This document shows positions 31,853-40,289 of a stretch of 50,827 nt of DNA, piece after piece; the stretch's first letter is position 1, and each line of letters begins with the position of its first letter. The translations under genes and the position numbers were made by a program. Location of the stretch: NCBI RefSeq assembly GCF_004345005.1, contig NZ_SMMX01000020.1:1-50827 (forward strand), in the 5' to 3' direction. The DNA is from Extibacter muris (GTDB taxonomy: Bacteria; Bacillota; Clostridia; Lachnospirales; Lachnospiraceae). Under the pieces are notes generated by a model, which saw only the letters and a list, made by a program, of their open reading frames with translations, did no database searches and was not told where the DNA came from.

Positions 31853-32902
31853 ATGGATGGAATGATGAAGGTTGCAGTAATGAATGGAATTGGTGAGATG
31901 GGCTACACCGAGCGCCCGATACCGCAGGCTAAAGAGGATGAAGTGCTTGTGAAGCTGGAGTATGTAGGAATCTGCGGCAGCGATATGCATTACTACGAGA
32001 TGGGAAGAATCGGGGACTATATCGTAGAGCCTCCATTTGTCCTTGGACATGAACCGGGCGGAACCGTTGTCGAGGTGGGAAAGAACGTGACCCATCTGAA
32101 ACCAGGCGACCGTGTGGCGCTGGAGCCGGGAAAGACATGCGGCAAATGCAGGTTCTGCAGAGAAGGGAAGTACAATCTCTGTCCGGATGTGGTGTTCTTC
32201 GCGACCCCTCCGATTGATGGCGTATTCCAGGAATATGTAGCGCATCCGGAAGATCTGTGCTTTAAGCTGCCGGAGAATGTCAGCACCCTTGAAGGTGCCC
32301 TGATCGAACCGCTGGCAGTAGGTTTCCATGCGGCTAAGCAGGGAGATGCCCATGCAGGACAGACGGCGGTCGTATTCGGAGCAGGCTGTATCGGCCTTGT
32401 GTCCATGATGGCATTAAAGGCATGCGGAGTGTCCAGAGTGTATGTGGTGGATGTGATGCAGAAGCGCCTCGACAAAGCGCTGGAGCTCGGGGCTGACGGC
32501 GTTATCAACGGGAAGGAAGATGACGTGCTGGCCATGGCAAAAGAGCTGACAGACGGAGAAGGCTTTGATCTGGCAATTGAGACCGCAGGAACAGAGATTA
32601 CGACGAACCAGGCGATTCAGGCAGTACGAAAAGGGTCTAACATCGTCCTTGTCGGTTATGGCAAGACAGGCATGATGAATATGATGATGAGCCTTGCCCT
32701 CGACAAGGAAGTTACATTTAAGACCGTATTCCGTTACCGCCATATCTATCCGATGGCTATTGATGCGGTGGCACAGGGAAAGGTAGATTTAAAGGGAATC
32801 GCCACACATATCTTCGACTTTGACGACATACAGACGGCTATGGACAGAAGTGTGAACGAAAAGAGCGAGATAGTGAAAGCAGTAGTTAAAATCGCGGAAT
32901 AG
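31853..32902 (+). CDS. Polyol dehydrogenase (sorbitol/xylitol type, MDR family)
   Basis: 349 residues with YVGICGSDMHYYEMGRIG, LGHEPGGTVVEVG, the structural zinc cysteines TCGKCRFCREGKYNLC, the conserved IEPLAVGFHAA and the NAD loop FGAGCIGL. These are the features of sorbitol/xylitol dehydrogenases; the product would be a 2-ketose ready for a xylulokinase-type enzyme. AAAAGGAG (31834-31841) lies upstream of the ATG. It follows the ROK regulator by 23 bases and is likely cotranscribed with it. It is very similar to the enzyme at 290. Confidence 0.88.
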   Translation: MDGMMKVAVMNGIGEMGYTERPIPQAKEDEVLVKLEYVGICGSDMHYYEMGRIGDYIVEPPFVLGHEPGGTVVEVGKNVTHLKPGDRVALEPGKTCGKCRFCREGKYNLCPDVVFFATPPIDGVFQEYVAHPEDLCFKLPENVSTLEGALIEPLAVGFHAAKQGDAHAGQTAVVFGAGCIGLVSMMALKACGVSRVYVVDVMQKRLDKALELGADGVINGKEDDVLAMAKELTDGEGFDLAIETAGTEITTNQAIQAVRKGSNIVLVGYGKTGMMNMMMSLALDKEVTFKTVFRYRHIYPMAIDAVAQGKVDLKGIATHIFDFDDIQTAMDRSVNEKSEIVKAVVKIAE

Positions 32903-32960
32903 CCATAAGTTTGCTAAATAAATAACATTATGCAAATTACATGAAATTGCAAAAAAAATA

Positions 32961-33007
32961 TTGTGTAACATTGCATATTGCACAATCATGTCATTTTGTT
33001 ATATAAT
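32961..33007 (+). promoter_or_regulatory. Promoter of the SDR/ABC-transporter operon with overlapping inverted repeat
   Basis: TTGCAC (32978-32983), 18 bases, TATAAT (33002-33007). An imperfect inverted repeat TTGTGTAACA (32961-32970)/TATTGCACAA (32976-32985), 8 of 10 matching, covers the -35 box. Confidence 0.55.
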
Positions 33008-33047
33008 TATATAAATTAAATTTATAAAATAGATTTATAAAAGTGGC

Positions 33048-33078
33048 GTGTAAAAGAAAACTATACTTTTCTTTTCAC
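33048..33078. promoter_or_regulatory. AAAAGAAAA-N6-TTTTCTTTT inverted repeat in the SDR leader
   Basis: AAAAGAAAA (33052-33060) and TTTTCTTTT (33067-33075) flank CTATAC, and GTG/CAC extends the repeat outward with one extra T on the left (33048-33078). It shares TATACTTT with the palindrome at 33144-33172. It may be a regulator site or a leader hairpin. Confidence 0.4.
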
Positions 33079-33105
33079 AGTCAAATAACGGAAACAGGCA
33101 TGAAA

Positions 33106-33128
33106 AAAACGCCTGATTCAGGCGTTTT
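33106..33128 (+). terminator. Strong hairpin in the leader of the SDR operon
   Basis: AAAACGCCTG (33106-33115), loop ATT, CAGGCGTTTT (33119-33128) with flanking A-runs: an intrinsic terminator. It lies downstream of the promoter at 32978-33007, so if that promoter is used this is an attenuator; otherwise it ends the preceding dehydrogenase transcript. Confidence 0.65.
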
Positions 33129-33143
33129 CAATAAAAAAAGAGG

Positions 33144-33172
33144 CTGTTCAGAAAAGTATACTTTATGAACAG
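33144..33172. promoter_or_regulatory. 29-bp palindrome with central AAAGTATACTTT
   Basis: CTGTTCA (33144-33150) and TGAACAG (33166-33172) flank the perfect 12-bp palindrome AAAGTATACTTT (33153-33164); only two bases on one side and one on the other break symmetry. It lies 50 bases before the SDR start and is probably an operator. Confidence 0.5.
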
Positions 33173-33221
33173 CGGCAACGCAATATTAAGCAGAACGGCT
33201 AGTAACCGGGAGGAGGACGAA

Positions 33222-33998
33222 ATGGGAATTATTGAAAACATGAGACTGGACGGCAAAGCAATCTATGTGACAGGTGCTGCGAGCGGGATTGGAAAATGCG
33301 CTGCTACGGCATTTGCAGAAGCAGGTGCTGACGTGGCTGTCGTGGATATCAACCTGGAAGGCGCTGAGAAAGTTGCCAAAGAGATTGCAGAGGCTACAGG
33401 TTCCAAGACAATTGCAATCGAGTGTGATGTCACGGATAAGGATCAGGTTGAAGCAATGGTTGCAAAGGTTGTCGATACATATGGAAAGCTGGATGCCTGC
33501 TACAATAACGCCGGTATCGCAGTAAACGCTCCTGCAGAGGAGATGACCTTTGAACAGTGGCAGAAAGTAATCGATATCAATCTTACAGGCGTATTCCTCT
33601 GTGCTACCGCGGCTGGAAGAGTGATGCTGAAACAGGGACATGGATCCATCATCAATACGGCTTCCATGTCAGGGCATATCGTGAACGTACCGCAGCCACA
33701 GTGCGCATACAATGCTTCAAAAGCCGGTGTTAGCCAGCTGACCAAATCACTTGCAGTGGAGTGGGCCAAGAAGGGCGTGCGTGTAAACTGCATAAGCCCC
33801 GGATACATAGGAACTGAGCTGATTATGAATGCAGAGCACCTGAAACCATTGATTACACAGTGGAATGCAATGGCACCGATGGGAAGGCTAGGAAAGCCTG
33901 AGGAGCTCCAGTCGATCCTTGTATACCTTGCAGGGGACACGAGTACGTTTACAACAGGATCCGATATCATCGTAGACGGAGCATTTACCTGCTTCTAA
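33222..33998 (+). CDS. SDR-family oxidoreductase (sugar/polyol dehydrogenase)
   Basis: 258 residues, classical short-chain dehydrogenase: cofactor motif TGAASGIG, NNAG, catalytic YNASK (Tyr-x3-Lys) with a preceding serine in NTASMSG, and the C-terminal GSDIIVDGAFT. The acidic VVDIN after the second strand points to NAD(H). It should oxidise a sugar or polyol. The start at 33222 has GGGAGGAGGA directly upstream; the frame opens earlier at 33165, but that stretch is the leader palindrome. It is first in an operon with a full sugar ABC importer, so it probably acts on the imported substrate. Confidence 0.88.
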   Translation: MGIIENMRLDGKAIYVTGAASGIGKCAATAFAEAGADVAVVDINLEGAEKVAKEIAEATGSKTIAIECDVTDKDQVEAMVAKVVDTYGKLDACYNNAGIAVNAPAEEMTFEQWQKVIDINLTGVFLCATAAGRVMLKQGHGSIINTASMSGHIVNVPQPQCAYNASKAGVSQLTKSLAVEWAKKGVRVNCISPGYIGTELIMNAEHLKPLITQWNAMAPMGRLGKPEELQSILVYLAGDTSTFTTGSDIIVDGAFTCF

Positions 33999-34068
33999 AG
34001 GGATGCTTAACTGGATAGCTGATAGCAAAAGCTATAAAAATAATATATTTCAAGGAGGAAAACGTATT

Positions 34069-35091
34069 ATGAGGAAAAAAGTGGTAAGCGTGATTCTTTG
34101 CGTGGCAATGATCGCGGCAATGGTTGTCGGATGTACAACCAAGTCACCGACTTCTGGCGGAGACGACAAGAAGGATGACGAGAAGAAAGACAGCTACAAG
34201 GTCGGCATCTCCATCCAGTCTTTGAAGAACGATTACTGGGCAGGCGTTATGGGTAAGCTGGAAGAACTCTTGAAAGACAAAGGATGGGACTACACATTGC
34301 AGGATTGCTCTAATAACTCTGCAACACAGATCAGCCAGGTCGAGAACTTTATCACATCAGGCTGTGACTTGATCATGGTCCACCCATCAGACGCAGATGC
34401 GCTTGAGACGGTATGCCAGCAGGCACTTGATGAAGGAATCAAAGTTATGTGCTGGGATGACCCGATGGAAAATACGACAGCAAACTGGATTCTTGACAAC
34501 ACGGCACTTGGAAATAAAATCGGTGCGACGGCAGCGGCATTTATCAATGAACACTATACGGCTGACAAGCCGGCAGAAGTTTGTGTTATCGGCAAACCTT
34601 CTACAAAGGTCCTGTTAGAGAGAGCAAACGGAATCAAAGAAGGGCTGGAAGAAAACTGTGACAAGGGCAACTACAAAGTGGTAGCTGAAGTTGACGGACT
34701 GGAAGCAAATGAAGCACAGACTAATGTTGAGACTGTTCTTCAGGCAAACCCAGACTGCTCTATCTTTGTAGGAGTTGGAGCAGGCGCTATGATCGGTTCT
34801 AACGAAGCATTGCTGCAGAAATTCGGCGGAGCCGGCAATATTCCGGAGAACTATGGCGTTATCACGACAGACGTAACTCCGCAGCAGTTAGAGTCTCTTC
34901 AGGCAGGAGACGAAGCGGTAAGAGCCATTATCGGATTTGAGGGATCGAGCCTTGATACGGCTACGGCTTGTATGGAAATGTACGAAAGAATTCTGGACGG
35001 AGAAGACTTCTCAGGTGACAAGCACAATGTTGAAAGACCAACGATGGAAATCAACCTGGACAACATTGAAGATATCATGAAGGGAATGTAA
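34069..35091 (+). CDS. Sugar ABC transporter substrate-binding lipoprotein (RbsB-like)
   Basis: 340 residues; MRKKVVSVILCVAMIAAMVVGC is a lipoprotein signal with Cys22, followed by a charged linker and a periplasmic-binding-protein fold of the ribose/galactose type (YKVGISIQSLKNDYWAGVMGKLEELLKDKGW, VHPSDADALE, VCVIGKPSTKVLLERANGIKEGLEE, VGVGAGAMIGSNEAL). CAAGGAGG (34051-34058) precedes the ATG; the frame also opens at 34003. It would capture a monosaccharide or polyol outside the membrane and deliver it to the permease at 36693. A 10-bp hairpin lies between it and the ATPase gene. Confidence 0.9.
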   Translation: MRKKVVSVILCVAMIAAMVVGCTTKSPTSGGDDKKDDEKKDSYKVGISIQSLKNDYWAGVMGKLEELLKDKGWDYTLQDCSNNSATQISQVENFITSGCDLIMVHPSDADALETVCQQALDEGIKVMCWDDPMENTTANWILDNTALGNKIGATAAAFINEHYTADKPAEVCVIGKPSTKVLLERANGIKEGLEENCDKGNYKVVAEVDGLEANEAQTNVETVLQANPDCSIFVGVGAGAMIGSNEALLQKFGGAGNIPENYGVITTDVTPQQLESLQAGDEAVRAIIGFEGSSLDTATACMEMYERILDGEDFSGDKHNVERPTMEINLDNIEDIMKGM

Positions 35092-35120
35092 CATCATAAT
35101 ATAGCTAGCAAGACGATAAG

Positions 35121-35146
35121 ATAGAGGCGGGTTGCTCCGCCTCTAT
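35121..35146 (+). terminator. Intra-operon hairpin after the binding-protein gene
   Basis: ATAGAGGCGG (35121-35130) and CCGCCTCTAT (35137-35146) form a perfect 10-bp stem with loop GTTGCT. Hairpins here commonly protect the binding-protein mRNA or reduce read-through so that it is made in excess over the ATPase and permease. Confidence 0.6.
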
Positions 35147-35178
35147 GTAATATCCGCTTGACTCAGGGGGAAATGAAT

Positions 35179-36696
35179 ATGAGCGAAGAATATGTACTGC
35201 AGTTAGAGCATATAAGAAAAGAATACCCGGGTGTTGTCGCACTGAAAGATGTTACGTTGGAACTGAAGAAAGGCGAGATACTTGCACTGATTGGAGAAAA
35301 TGGGGCCGGGAAATCTACGCTGATCAAATGCTGTTCGGGAGCAGTTATCCCGACTTCCGGTAAGATTATCGTAAATGGCAAAGAATTCACCAGCATGACG
35401 CCTCAGCTTGCGGCTGAGAACGGAATTGCAATCATTTATCAGGAATTCAACAATGTTAAGGAACTGTCGGCGGCAGAGAATCTGTTTCTGGGAAGAGCTA
35501 TCAGAAAAGGGCCTGTTATTGATAAGAAGGCAATGGAGAGGGAGGCTGCAAAAGCTTTTGAACAGCTCCAGATTAAGATCGACCCGAAGACTCTGATGAA
35601 AAACCTGACGGTCGGCTATCAGCAGATGGTTGAGATTGCCAAGGCGATCCAGCAGGATGCGAAGATATTGATTATGGATGAGCCTTCTGCACCTCTGACG
35701 AGCGCGGAAGTTGAAAGTATGTTCCGGGTAGTAGAAAGACTGCGCAAGGAAGGGATTTCTATTGTCTACATATCTCATAGATTGGATGAAATCTATCGTC
35801 TGTCAGATAGAATCCTCGTTTTACGTGACGGCGAATATGTCAAAACTTTGATTACGAAGGACAGCGAGGTCCAGGAACTGATCAAGCTGATGGTTGGCCG
35901 GGAGCTGACGGAAACCTATCCGCCGCGGGAGGACTGTGTCGATAAGAATGAAGTGGTTCTGGAACTGAAGGGAGTCACCGGCAATGGAGACAATGACATA
36001 AGCCTGAAGGTACATAAAGGTGAGATCGTAGGGCTTGGCGGGCTGGTCGGCGCGGGCCGCACCGAGCTGGCGGAAGTTATCTTCGGAGCTGCGCAGAAAA
36101 CATCCGGGCAGGTGATATTTAAGGGCAGGGAAGTGAATCCGAAGAGCCCTCGGGAAGCCATTGACCTGGGAATCGCACTTGTGCCGGAGGACCGGAAACG
36201 GCACGGGGCCATGCTCGGGATATCAATCAAAAATAATATCAATATGCCGATTTATGAGAGGAATTCCCGTCTCAGCGTAATCAATTCCAAGCTGGAGCTG
36301 GAGACCGCCGAGAAATATCAGAAGAGCATGGCGATCAAGACACCGACGCTGCATCAGCTCGTGAAGAACTTAAGCGGCGGGAATCAGCAGAAGGTCATTC
36401 TGGCGAGATGGCTTGCGGCGGATTCCGAGCTGATCATATTTGATGAACCGACAAGAGGAATCGATGTCGGAGCAAAGTATGAGATTTACAAGCTGATGAA
36501 TGATTTAGTTGAAAAAGAAGGAAAGGCAATTCTGATGATTTCTTCTGAGATGGAGGAACTGATGGGTATGTCGGACAGAATTGTAGTGCTGTCGGAAGGT
36601 GAGATGACCGGAGAGCTTGAAAAGAGCGAGTTCAATCAGGAAACCATTATGGCGTATGCGTCCGCAGCAAGAATGGAGGAGGGTCAGACTGTATGA
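35179..36696 (+). CDS. Sugar ABC transporter ATP-binding protein, double cassette (RbsA/MglA-like)
   Basis: 505 residues with two ABC cassettes. First: Walker A GENGAGKST (39-47), signature-like LTVGYQQMVEIAKA, Walker B ILIMDEPSAPL, ISHRLDE. Second: degenerate Walker A GLVGAGRTEL, signature LSGGNQQKVILARW and Walker B LIIFDEPTRGIDVGAK. This is the carbohydrate-uptake-type-2 layout with a single fused ATPase. GGGGG at 35166-35170 best fits the ATG at 35179; ATG 35173 is too close. It overlaps the permease gene by four bases. Confidence 0.92.
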   Translation: MSEEYVLQLEHIRKEYPGVVALKDVTLELKKGEILALIGENGAGKSTLIKCCSGAVIPTSGKIIVNGKEFTSMTPQLAAENGIAIIYQEFNNVKELSAAENLFLGRAIRKGPVIDKKAMEREAAKAFEQLQIKIDPKTLMKNLTVGYQQMVEIAKAIQQDAKILIMDEPSAPLTSAEVESMFRVVERLRKEGISIVYISHRLDEIYRLSDRILVLRDGEYVKTLITKDSEVQELIKLMVGRELTETYPPREDCVDKNEVVLELKGVTGNGDNDISLKVHKGEIVGLGGLVGAGRTELAEVIFGAAQKTSGQVIFKGREVNPKSPREAIDLGIALVPEDRKRHGAMLGISIKNNINMPIYERNSRLSVINSKLELETAEKYQKSMAIKTPTLHQLVKNLSGGNQQKVILARWLAADSELIIFDEPTRGIDVGAKYEIYKLMNDLVEKEGKAILMISSEMEELMGMSDRIVVLSEGEMTGELEKSEFNQETIMAYASAARMEEGQTV

Positions 36697-37640
36697 AAAA
36701 TAAAGTAGTATACCAATTAAAAGATAAAGCGATATGGGTAGTGTTTTTAGTTCTCGTCACTGCGTTTACCATTGCAAATCCGAGATTTATAAACCCGAGC
36801 AACATATTCTCGCTGCTCCGTCAGGTATCCATGTTCGGTATTGCCTCCATCGGTATGACATTTGTTATCTTACTTGGAGACATTGACCTGGCTACAGGTT
36901 CAATCATGTCATTTGTTAACATTATCTGTGCATATATGATGGTTCATATGGGTGTGAATATGTGGCTTGCCATTCTCCTAACTCTCATAGCGGCAACACT
37001 GATTGGCGTATTGAATGGTTTTATGGTTTCCACTATAGGAATCCCTGCCTTGATTGCTACCTTTGCGACCCAGACGGCATTTGCAGGACTTGCCTACATT
37101 GTGAGCGGCGGTCTTCCGATCAACGGTTTTACAGATAGATTCCGTATTATCGGTCAGGGATACATAAGTGTCGTTCCGGTTCCTGTTATCATCATGGCTG
37201 TCTGCTTTGCGGTCGGGTCTTTTATCCTGAACAAGACTTATTTTGGGCGTTATTTCTATGCAGTAGGCGGTAATATGGAGGCTGCAAAGCTGTCCGGTAT
37301 CCGCGTTGGGAGAATCAAATATCTTGTTTTTGCCATATCCGGATTCTTTGCAGGGCTTGCCGGTATCGTCATGTTGTCCCGTACGAATTCTGGTATGCCT
37401 AATGCCGGACTTGGATATGAATTTAAAGTTATCACCTGTGTCGTATTAGGCGGCGTGTCTGTAACCGGCGGCTATGGAAAGATATCAGGTGTCGTTGCAG
37501 GTACATTTATTATTGGAGCTCTGACGAACGGCATGGTTCTGATGAACATCAATTCTTATGTACAGGACGTCGTATTGGGCGTCGTGCTTGCGCTTGCAGT
37601 TGGTTTTGACTGTATCCAGAAGAAAAAGCAGCAGAGTTAA
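36693..37640 (+). CDS. Sugar ABC transporter permease (RbsC-like)
   Basis: 315 residues, eight to ten hydrophobic segments, with the family pattern ASIGMTFVILLGDIDLATGSIMSF near the N-terminus, GNMEAAKLSGIRVGRIKYLVFAISG as the cytoplasmic coupling loop, and GYEFKVITCVVLGGVSVTGGYGKISG. ATG overlaps the ATPase stop (ATGA). One permease gene is present, so a homodimer is expected. A good terminator follows at 37673-37706. Confidence 0.92.
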   Translation: MKNKVVYQLKDKAIWVVFLVLVTAFTIANPRFINPSNIFSLLRQVSMFGIASIGMTFVILLGDIDLATGSIMSFVNIICAYMMVHMGVNMWLAILLTLIAATLIGVLNGFMVSTIGIPALIATFATQTAFAGLAYIVSGGLPINGFTDRFRIIGQGYISVVPVPVIIMAVCFAVGSFILNKTYFGRYFYAVGGNMEAAKLSGIRVGRIKYLVFAISGFFAGLAGIVMLSRTNSGMPNAGLGYEFKVITCVVLGGVSVTGGYGKISGVVAGTFIIGALTNGMVLMNINSYVQDVVLGVVLALAVGFDCIQKKKQQS

Positions 37641-37672
37641 CGATGATACATTAATACAGTACAATTAAGTCA

Positions 37673-37706
37673 AAAATCCCGGTAAATGTCAATTTACTGG
37701 GATTTT
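37673..37706 (+). terminator. Terminator of the sugar ABC operon
   Basis: A 15-bp stem, 37673-37687 with 37692-37706 (AAAATCCC...GGGATTTT, one G-T pair), loop GTCA, ending in TTTT. Confidence 0.75.
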
Positions 37707-37749
37707 AGAGAATATGAAGGGGTATGAAGGGCGATTGGGGGACTGTTTG

Positions 37750-37778
37750 TTGACATATGGCGCAATCGTAAGTAAAAT
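37750..37778 (+). promoter_or_regulatory. Promoter of the second ROK regulator
   Basis: Consensus TTGACA (37750-37755), 17 bases, TAAAAT (37773-37778), about 40 bases before the TTG start. Confidence 0.65.
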
Positions 37779-37818
37779 GATGAGTATATAATTATAAGAC
37801 AAGTGAAGGTAGCTAACA

Positions 37819-38919
37819 TTGAATAAAAGTCAACAGATATATCATTATATACGGACGCACCAGTCAGTTTCCAAACAGGACATCGTTTTAGGGCTCAAGT
37901 TCAGCCTTCCGACGATTACGCAGAAGCTCCAGTATCTGGAGCAGAGGAATCTCATAGATACCTCCAGGAAGATACAGAATACCGGAGGGCGCAATGCGAC
38001 GGCATATTCCTATGTGAAGAAGGCAAGGGCAGCCATCGGCGTCTACCTGACCGGGCATCACATCAACTGCGTGGCGGTAGATCTGTCGGGCGATGTCATT
38101 GACATGACAAAGGAGCGCATTACATTTAATTTAGAGGATGAAGAATATTTAAAGAAAATCGGTGAAGTGGTCGAGCGGATCAAGAATGAGGCAGAGATCA
38201 GCGACGAAGCGCTGCTTGGTGTCGGAATCGCGGTGCAGGGTCTTGTGTCTGAAGACGGTGAGATTGTAACCTATGGCCTTACCCTTAACTTTACCGGAAA
38301 GACAAGGGAAGAAATAGCGAGATATATTCCGTACAACAGCCGGCTGTTCCATGATTCCAGCGCGGCGGGCTATGCGGAGGTCTGGATTGACCATGATATA
38401 TGCAATGCATTTTACATCAGCCTGAGCAACAGTGTCGGCGGGGCGGTCCTGGTCGACAACAACATATATGAAGGCAACACGCAGAAAAGCGGCGAGATCG
38501 GCCATATGACTGTGGTGCCGGAAGGCGGGGAGCTGTGCTACTGTGGGAGATACGGCTGCTTTGACACTGTCTGCCGTTCGACCAACCTGGACCAGTACAC
38601 GGACGGGAACCTGGAGATGTTCTTTGCGCTTCTGCAGTCCAGGGACAGGGAAGCGGAAAGGCTCTGGGATAAATATCTAGATGACTTGTCGCTCGGCATC
38701 AACAACATACGTATGCTGTTCGATTCGGACATCATACTTGGCGGCTATGTCGGTGCATATATAGAGTCTTATATGGAGGAACTGTGCAGAAGAGTAGACG
38801 AGAGGACTTCCTTCAGCGACTTTGCCAAAGACTTTCTGTTCCCTTGCAAGTATAAGGTGGAATCTGCCGCGGCAGGTGCGGCAATCTGCTTTATCGATGA
38901 GTTTTTTGATACTATTTGA
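37819..38919 (+). CDS. ROK-family transcriptional regulator
   Basis: 366 residues starting with TTG at 37819 (GAAGGTAG upstream, no nearby ATG). N-terminal winged helix (QQIYHYIRTHQSVSKQDIVLGLKFSLPTITQKLQYLEQRNLI), then a ROK kinase-fold domain with VGIAVQGLVSEDG, SLSNSVGGAVLVDN and the zinc motif KSGEIGHMTVVPEGGELCYCGRYGCFDTVC. It shares block after block with the ROK protein at 30654 (for example LDNLRMxFDxDIxLGGYVG). Probable repressor of the ABC and dehydrogenase genes with the transported sugar or its ketose as ligand. It leads by 28 bases into the dehydrogenase at 38948. Confidence 0.9.
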   Translation: MNKSQQIYHYIRTHQSVSKQDIVLGLKFSLPTITQKLQYLEQRNLIDTSRKIQNTGGRNATAYSYVKKARAAIGVYLTGHHINCVAVDLSGDVIDMTKERITFNLEDEEYLKKIGEVVERIKNEAEISDEALLGVGIAVQGLVSEDGEIVTYGLTLNFTGKTREEIARYIPYNSRLFHDSSAAGYAEVWIDHDICNAFYISLSNSVGGAVLVDNNIYEGNTQKSGEIGHMTVVPEGGELCYCGRYGCFDTVCRSTNLDQYTDGNLEMFFALLQSRDREAERLWDKYLDDLSLGINNIRMLFDSDIILGGYVGAYIESYMEELCRRVDERTSFSDFAKDFLFPCKYKVESAAAGAAICFIDEFFDTI

Positions 38920-38947
38920 CTGTAGTCATTAATGGAGGATTATAGAT

Positions 38948-39970
38948 ATGAAAGCTGCGGTATATTATGGAAAGCAGGATTTGAGAGTAGAAGAGGTACC
39001 CGAGAAGGAACTGAAAGATAATGAAGTCATGATCAAGGTGAAATACTGTGGGGTGTGTGGGACGGATATCCACATATTCAACGGTGACGGAGGCTCTTTT
39101 GCGGTTACGCCTCCGCTCATTCCGGGACATGAGTTCTCTGGCGTGGTAGCGAAAGCCGGAGCCGGCGTCACCTCGGTGAAGGTCGGCGACCGAGTAAGCG
39201 GCGACCCGAACGATATGTGTGGCGAATGCTATTACTGCAAGAATGCGATGCAGCATTTCTGTACGAACAATATCGGGCTTGGAACGACGGTAGACGGCGG
39301 CTTTGCCGAGTATGTCGTCATAAGGGAAAAGCAGGTGCACAAATTCTCAGATGAGCTGAGCTTTATTGAAGCCGCTATGGCGGAACCGATATCCTGCTGT
39401 CTGCATGGAATAGACCTGTGTAATATCAAGTCAGGGGACACGGTGCTTGTGATGGGCGGCGGTCCGATAGGAATGATCATGATGCAGCTGGCTAAAAATG
39501 CGGGGGCATCCAAAGTAATCCTGTCAGAGCCTGTTGAGGAGAAGAGGGAGCTGGCTGTGAAGCTCGGTGCGACAAAGACGATCAACCCGATAGAAGAGGA
39601 TGTGCAGGCCGTGCTGGCTGATTACTGTGCCAACGTGGACGTAGTCATCGAATGTGTCGGCAACATACATACGCAGGAAGATGCCATCAAGTTCGCCGGA
39701 AAAGGTGCGACGGTTATGTATTTCGGCCTGGCAGCGCCGGACGAGAGCCTTCCTCTCAAACCGGATGACGTGTTCAAGAAAGAACTGAAAATCACTTCTT
39801 CGTTCATCAATCCATATACGTTTGAACGTGCAATCCAGGTGCTGGAATCCAAGGCAATCGACTTGGAAAGCCTGATAACAAATATCGTTCCGCTGGATGA
39901 TATCGTGGATGTATTTACAAAACCGGAATACAGAAGGACCGGAAAGGTCATGATTCAGGTGTCAGAGTAG
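38948..39970 (+). CDS. Zinc-dependent polyol/alcohol dehydrogenase (MDR family)
   Basis: 340 residues: catalytic zinc motifs GVCGTDIHIF and PGHEFSG, structural zinc MCGECYYCKNAMQHFC, NAD loop VMGGGPIGM. The GxGxxG-containing half and AEPISCCLHGID are typical of the sorbitol/threonine/butanediol dehydrogenase group. GGAGGA precedes the ATG. It follows the ROK regulator and is the third dehydrogenase in this part of the window, so it may catalyse a second oxidation or act on a stereoisomer. The long structured intergenic region starts right after its stop. Confidence 0.87.
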   Translation: MKAAVYYGKQDLRVEEVPEKELKDNEVMIKVKYCGVCGTDIHIFNGDGGSFAVTPPLIPGHEFSGVVAKAGAGVTSVKVGDRVSGDPNDMCGECYYCKNAMQHFCTNNIGLGTTVDGGFAEYVVIREKQVHKFSDELSFIEAAMAEPISCCLHGIDLCNIKSGDTVLVMGGGPIGMIMMQLAKNAGASKVILSEPVEEKRELAVKLGATKTINPIEEDVQAVLADYCANVDVVIECVGNIHTQEDAIKFAGKGATVMYFGLAAPDESLPLKPDDVFKKELKITSSFINPYTFERAIQVLESKAIDLESLITNIVPLDDIVDVFTKPEYRRTGKVMIQVSE

Positions 39971-39986
39971 TAGGGGGTTATGTAAT

Positions 39987-40182
39987 GTAGACGCCGATGG
40001 AGAGGTATGGCGCATCCGCTCTGATGCGTCCGGGAACTGCGACTATCACACAGATTCCTAAGCCAGTGGAGTGTTCGCCGATAGCGGCTCTCACCCCACT
40101 GGCAAAGGATTCTGGTGAGGATTCTCCGTCCCTACCGCTTATACCTTCGCATCTGCCCCATACCTCCCCATCGGCTATCTAC
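39987..40182. other. Folded 196-base element with inverted termini (structured RNA or foldback element)
   Basis: The termini are imperfect inverted repeats of about 28 bases: 39987-40014 and, on the other strand, 40182-40154, sharing GCCGATGG, GAGGTATGG and GCA in order. Inside are a 6-bp hairpin CGCATC/GATGCG (40011-40028) and a long central stem: AGATTCCT (40052-40059) and GCCAGTGG (40062-40069) pair with CCACTGGC (40096-40103) and AGGATTCT (40106-40113), separated by symmetrical AA pairs. The whole draws as an outer stem with two inner arms. No protein is convincing in any frame. It may be a non-coding RNA, a cis-regulatory leader or a miniature foldback element. Confidence 0.55.
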
Positions 40183-40225
40183 TTTACTGCCACGGGCGAG
40201 GGCAGCTGTGTGACGTTACTACAAA

Positions 40226-40289
40226 AAGAGCCAGAACTAGGAAGGGGATGCTATTCCATATAACATCCCTGTACCTGGTTCCGGCTCTT
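40226..40289 (+). other. Long imperfect hairpin, 64 bases
   Basis: AAGAGCC, GAAC, GG and GGGATG on the left (40226-40250) pair in order with CATCCC, CC, GTTC and GGCTCTT on the right (40264-40289) around a 13-base loop, with small symmetrical bulges. TCTTC follows. It could be a terminator or part of a small RNA together with the element just upstream. From 40290 to 40410 I see nothing further. Confidence 0.5.

Noticed and set aside
39987-40182. 6S RNA, RNase P RNA, tmRNA, cobalamin riboswitch
   Set aside because: None of their conserved sequence blocks could be found on either strand, so only an unassigned structured element is claimed.
39997-40263. 88-residue plus-strand reading frame in the gap after the 38948 dehydrogenase
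   Set aside because: It has no ribosome binding site, reads through the inverted termini and central stem of the folded element, and its composition (Pro, Ser, Thr, no hydrophobic core) is not protein-like. The opposite-strand frame is no better.
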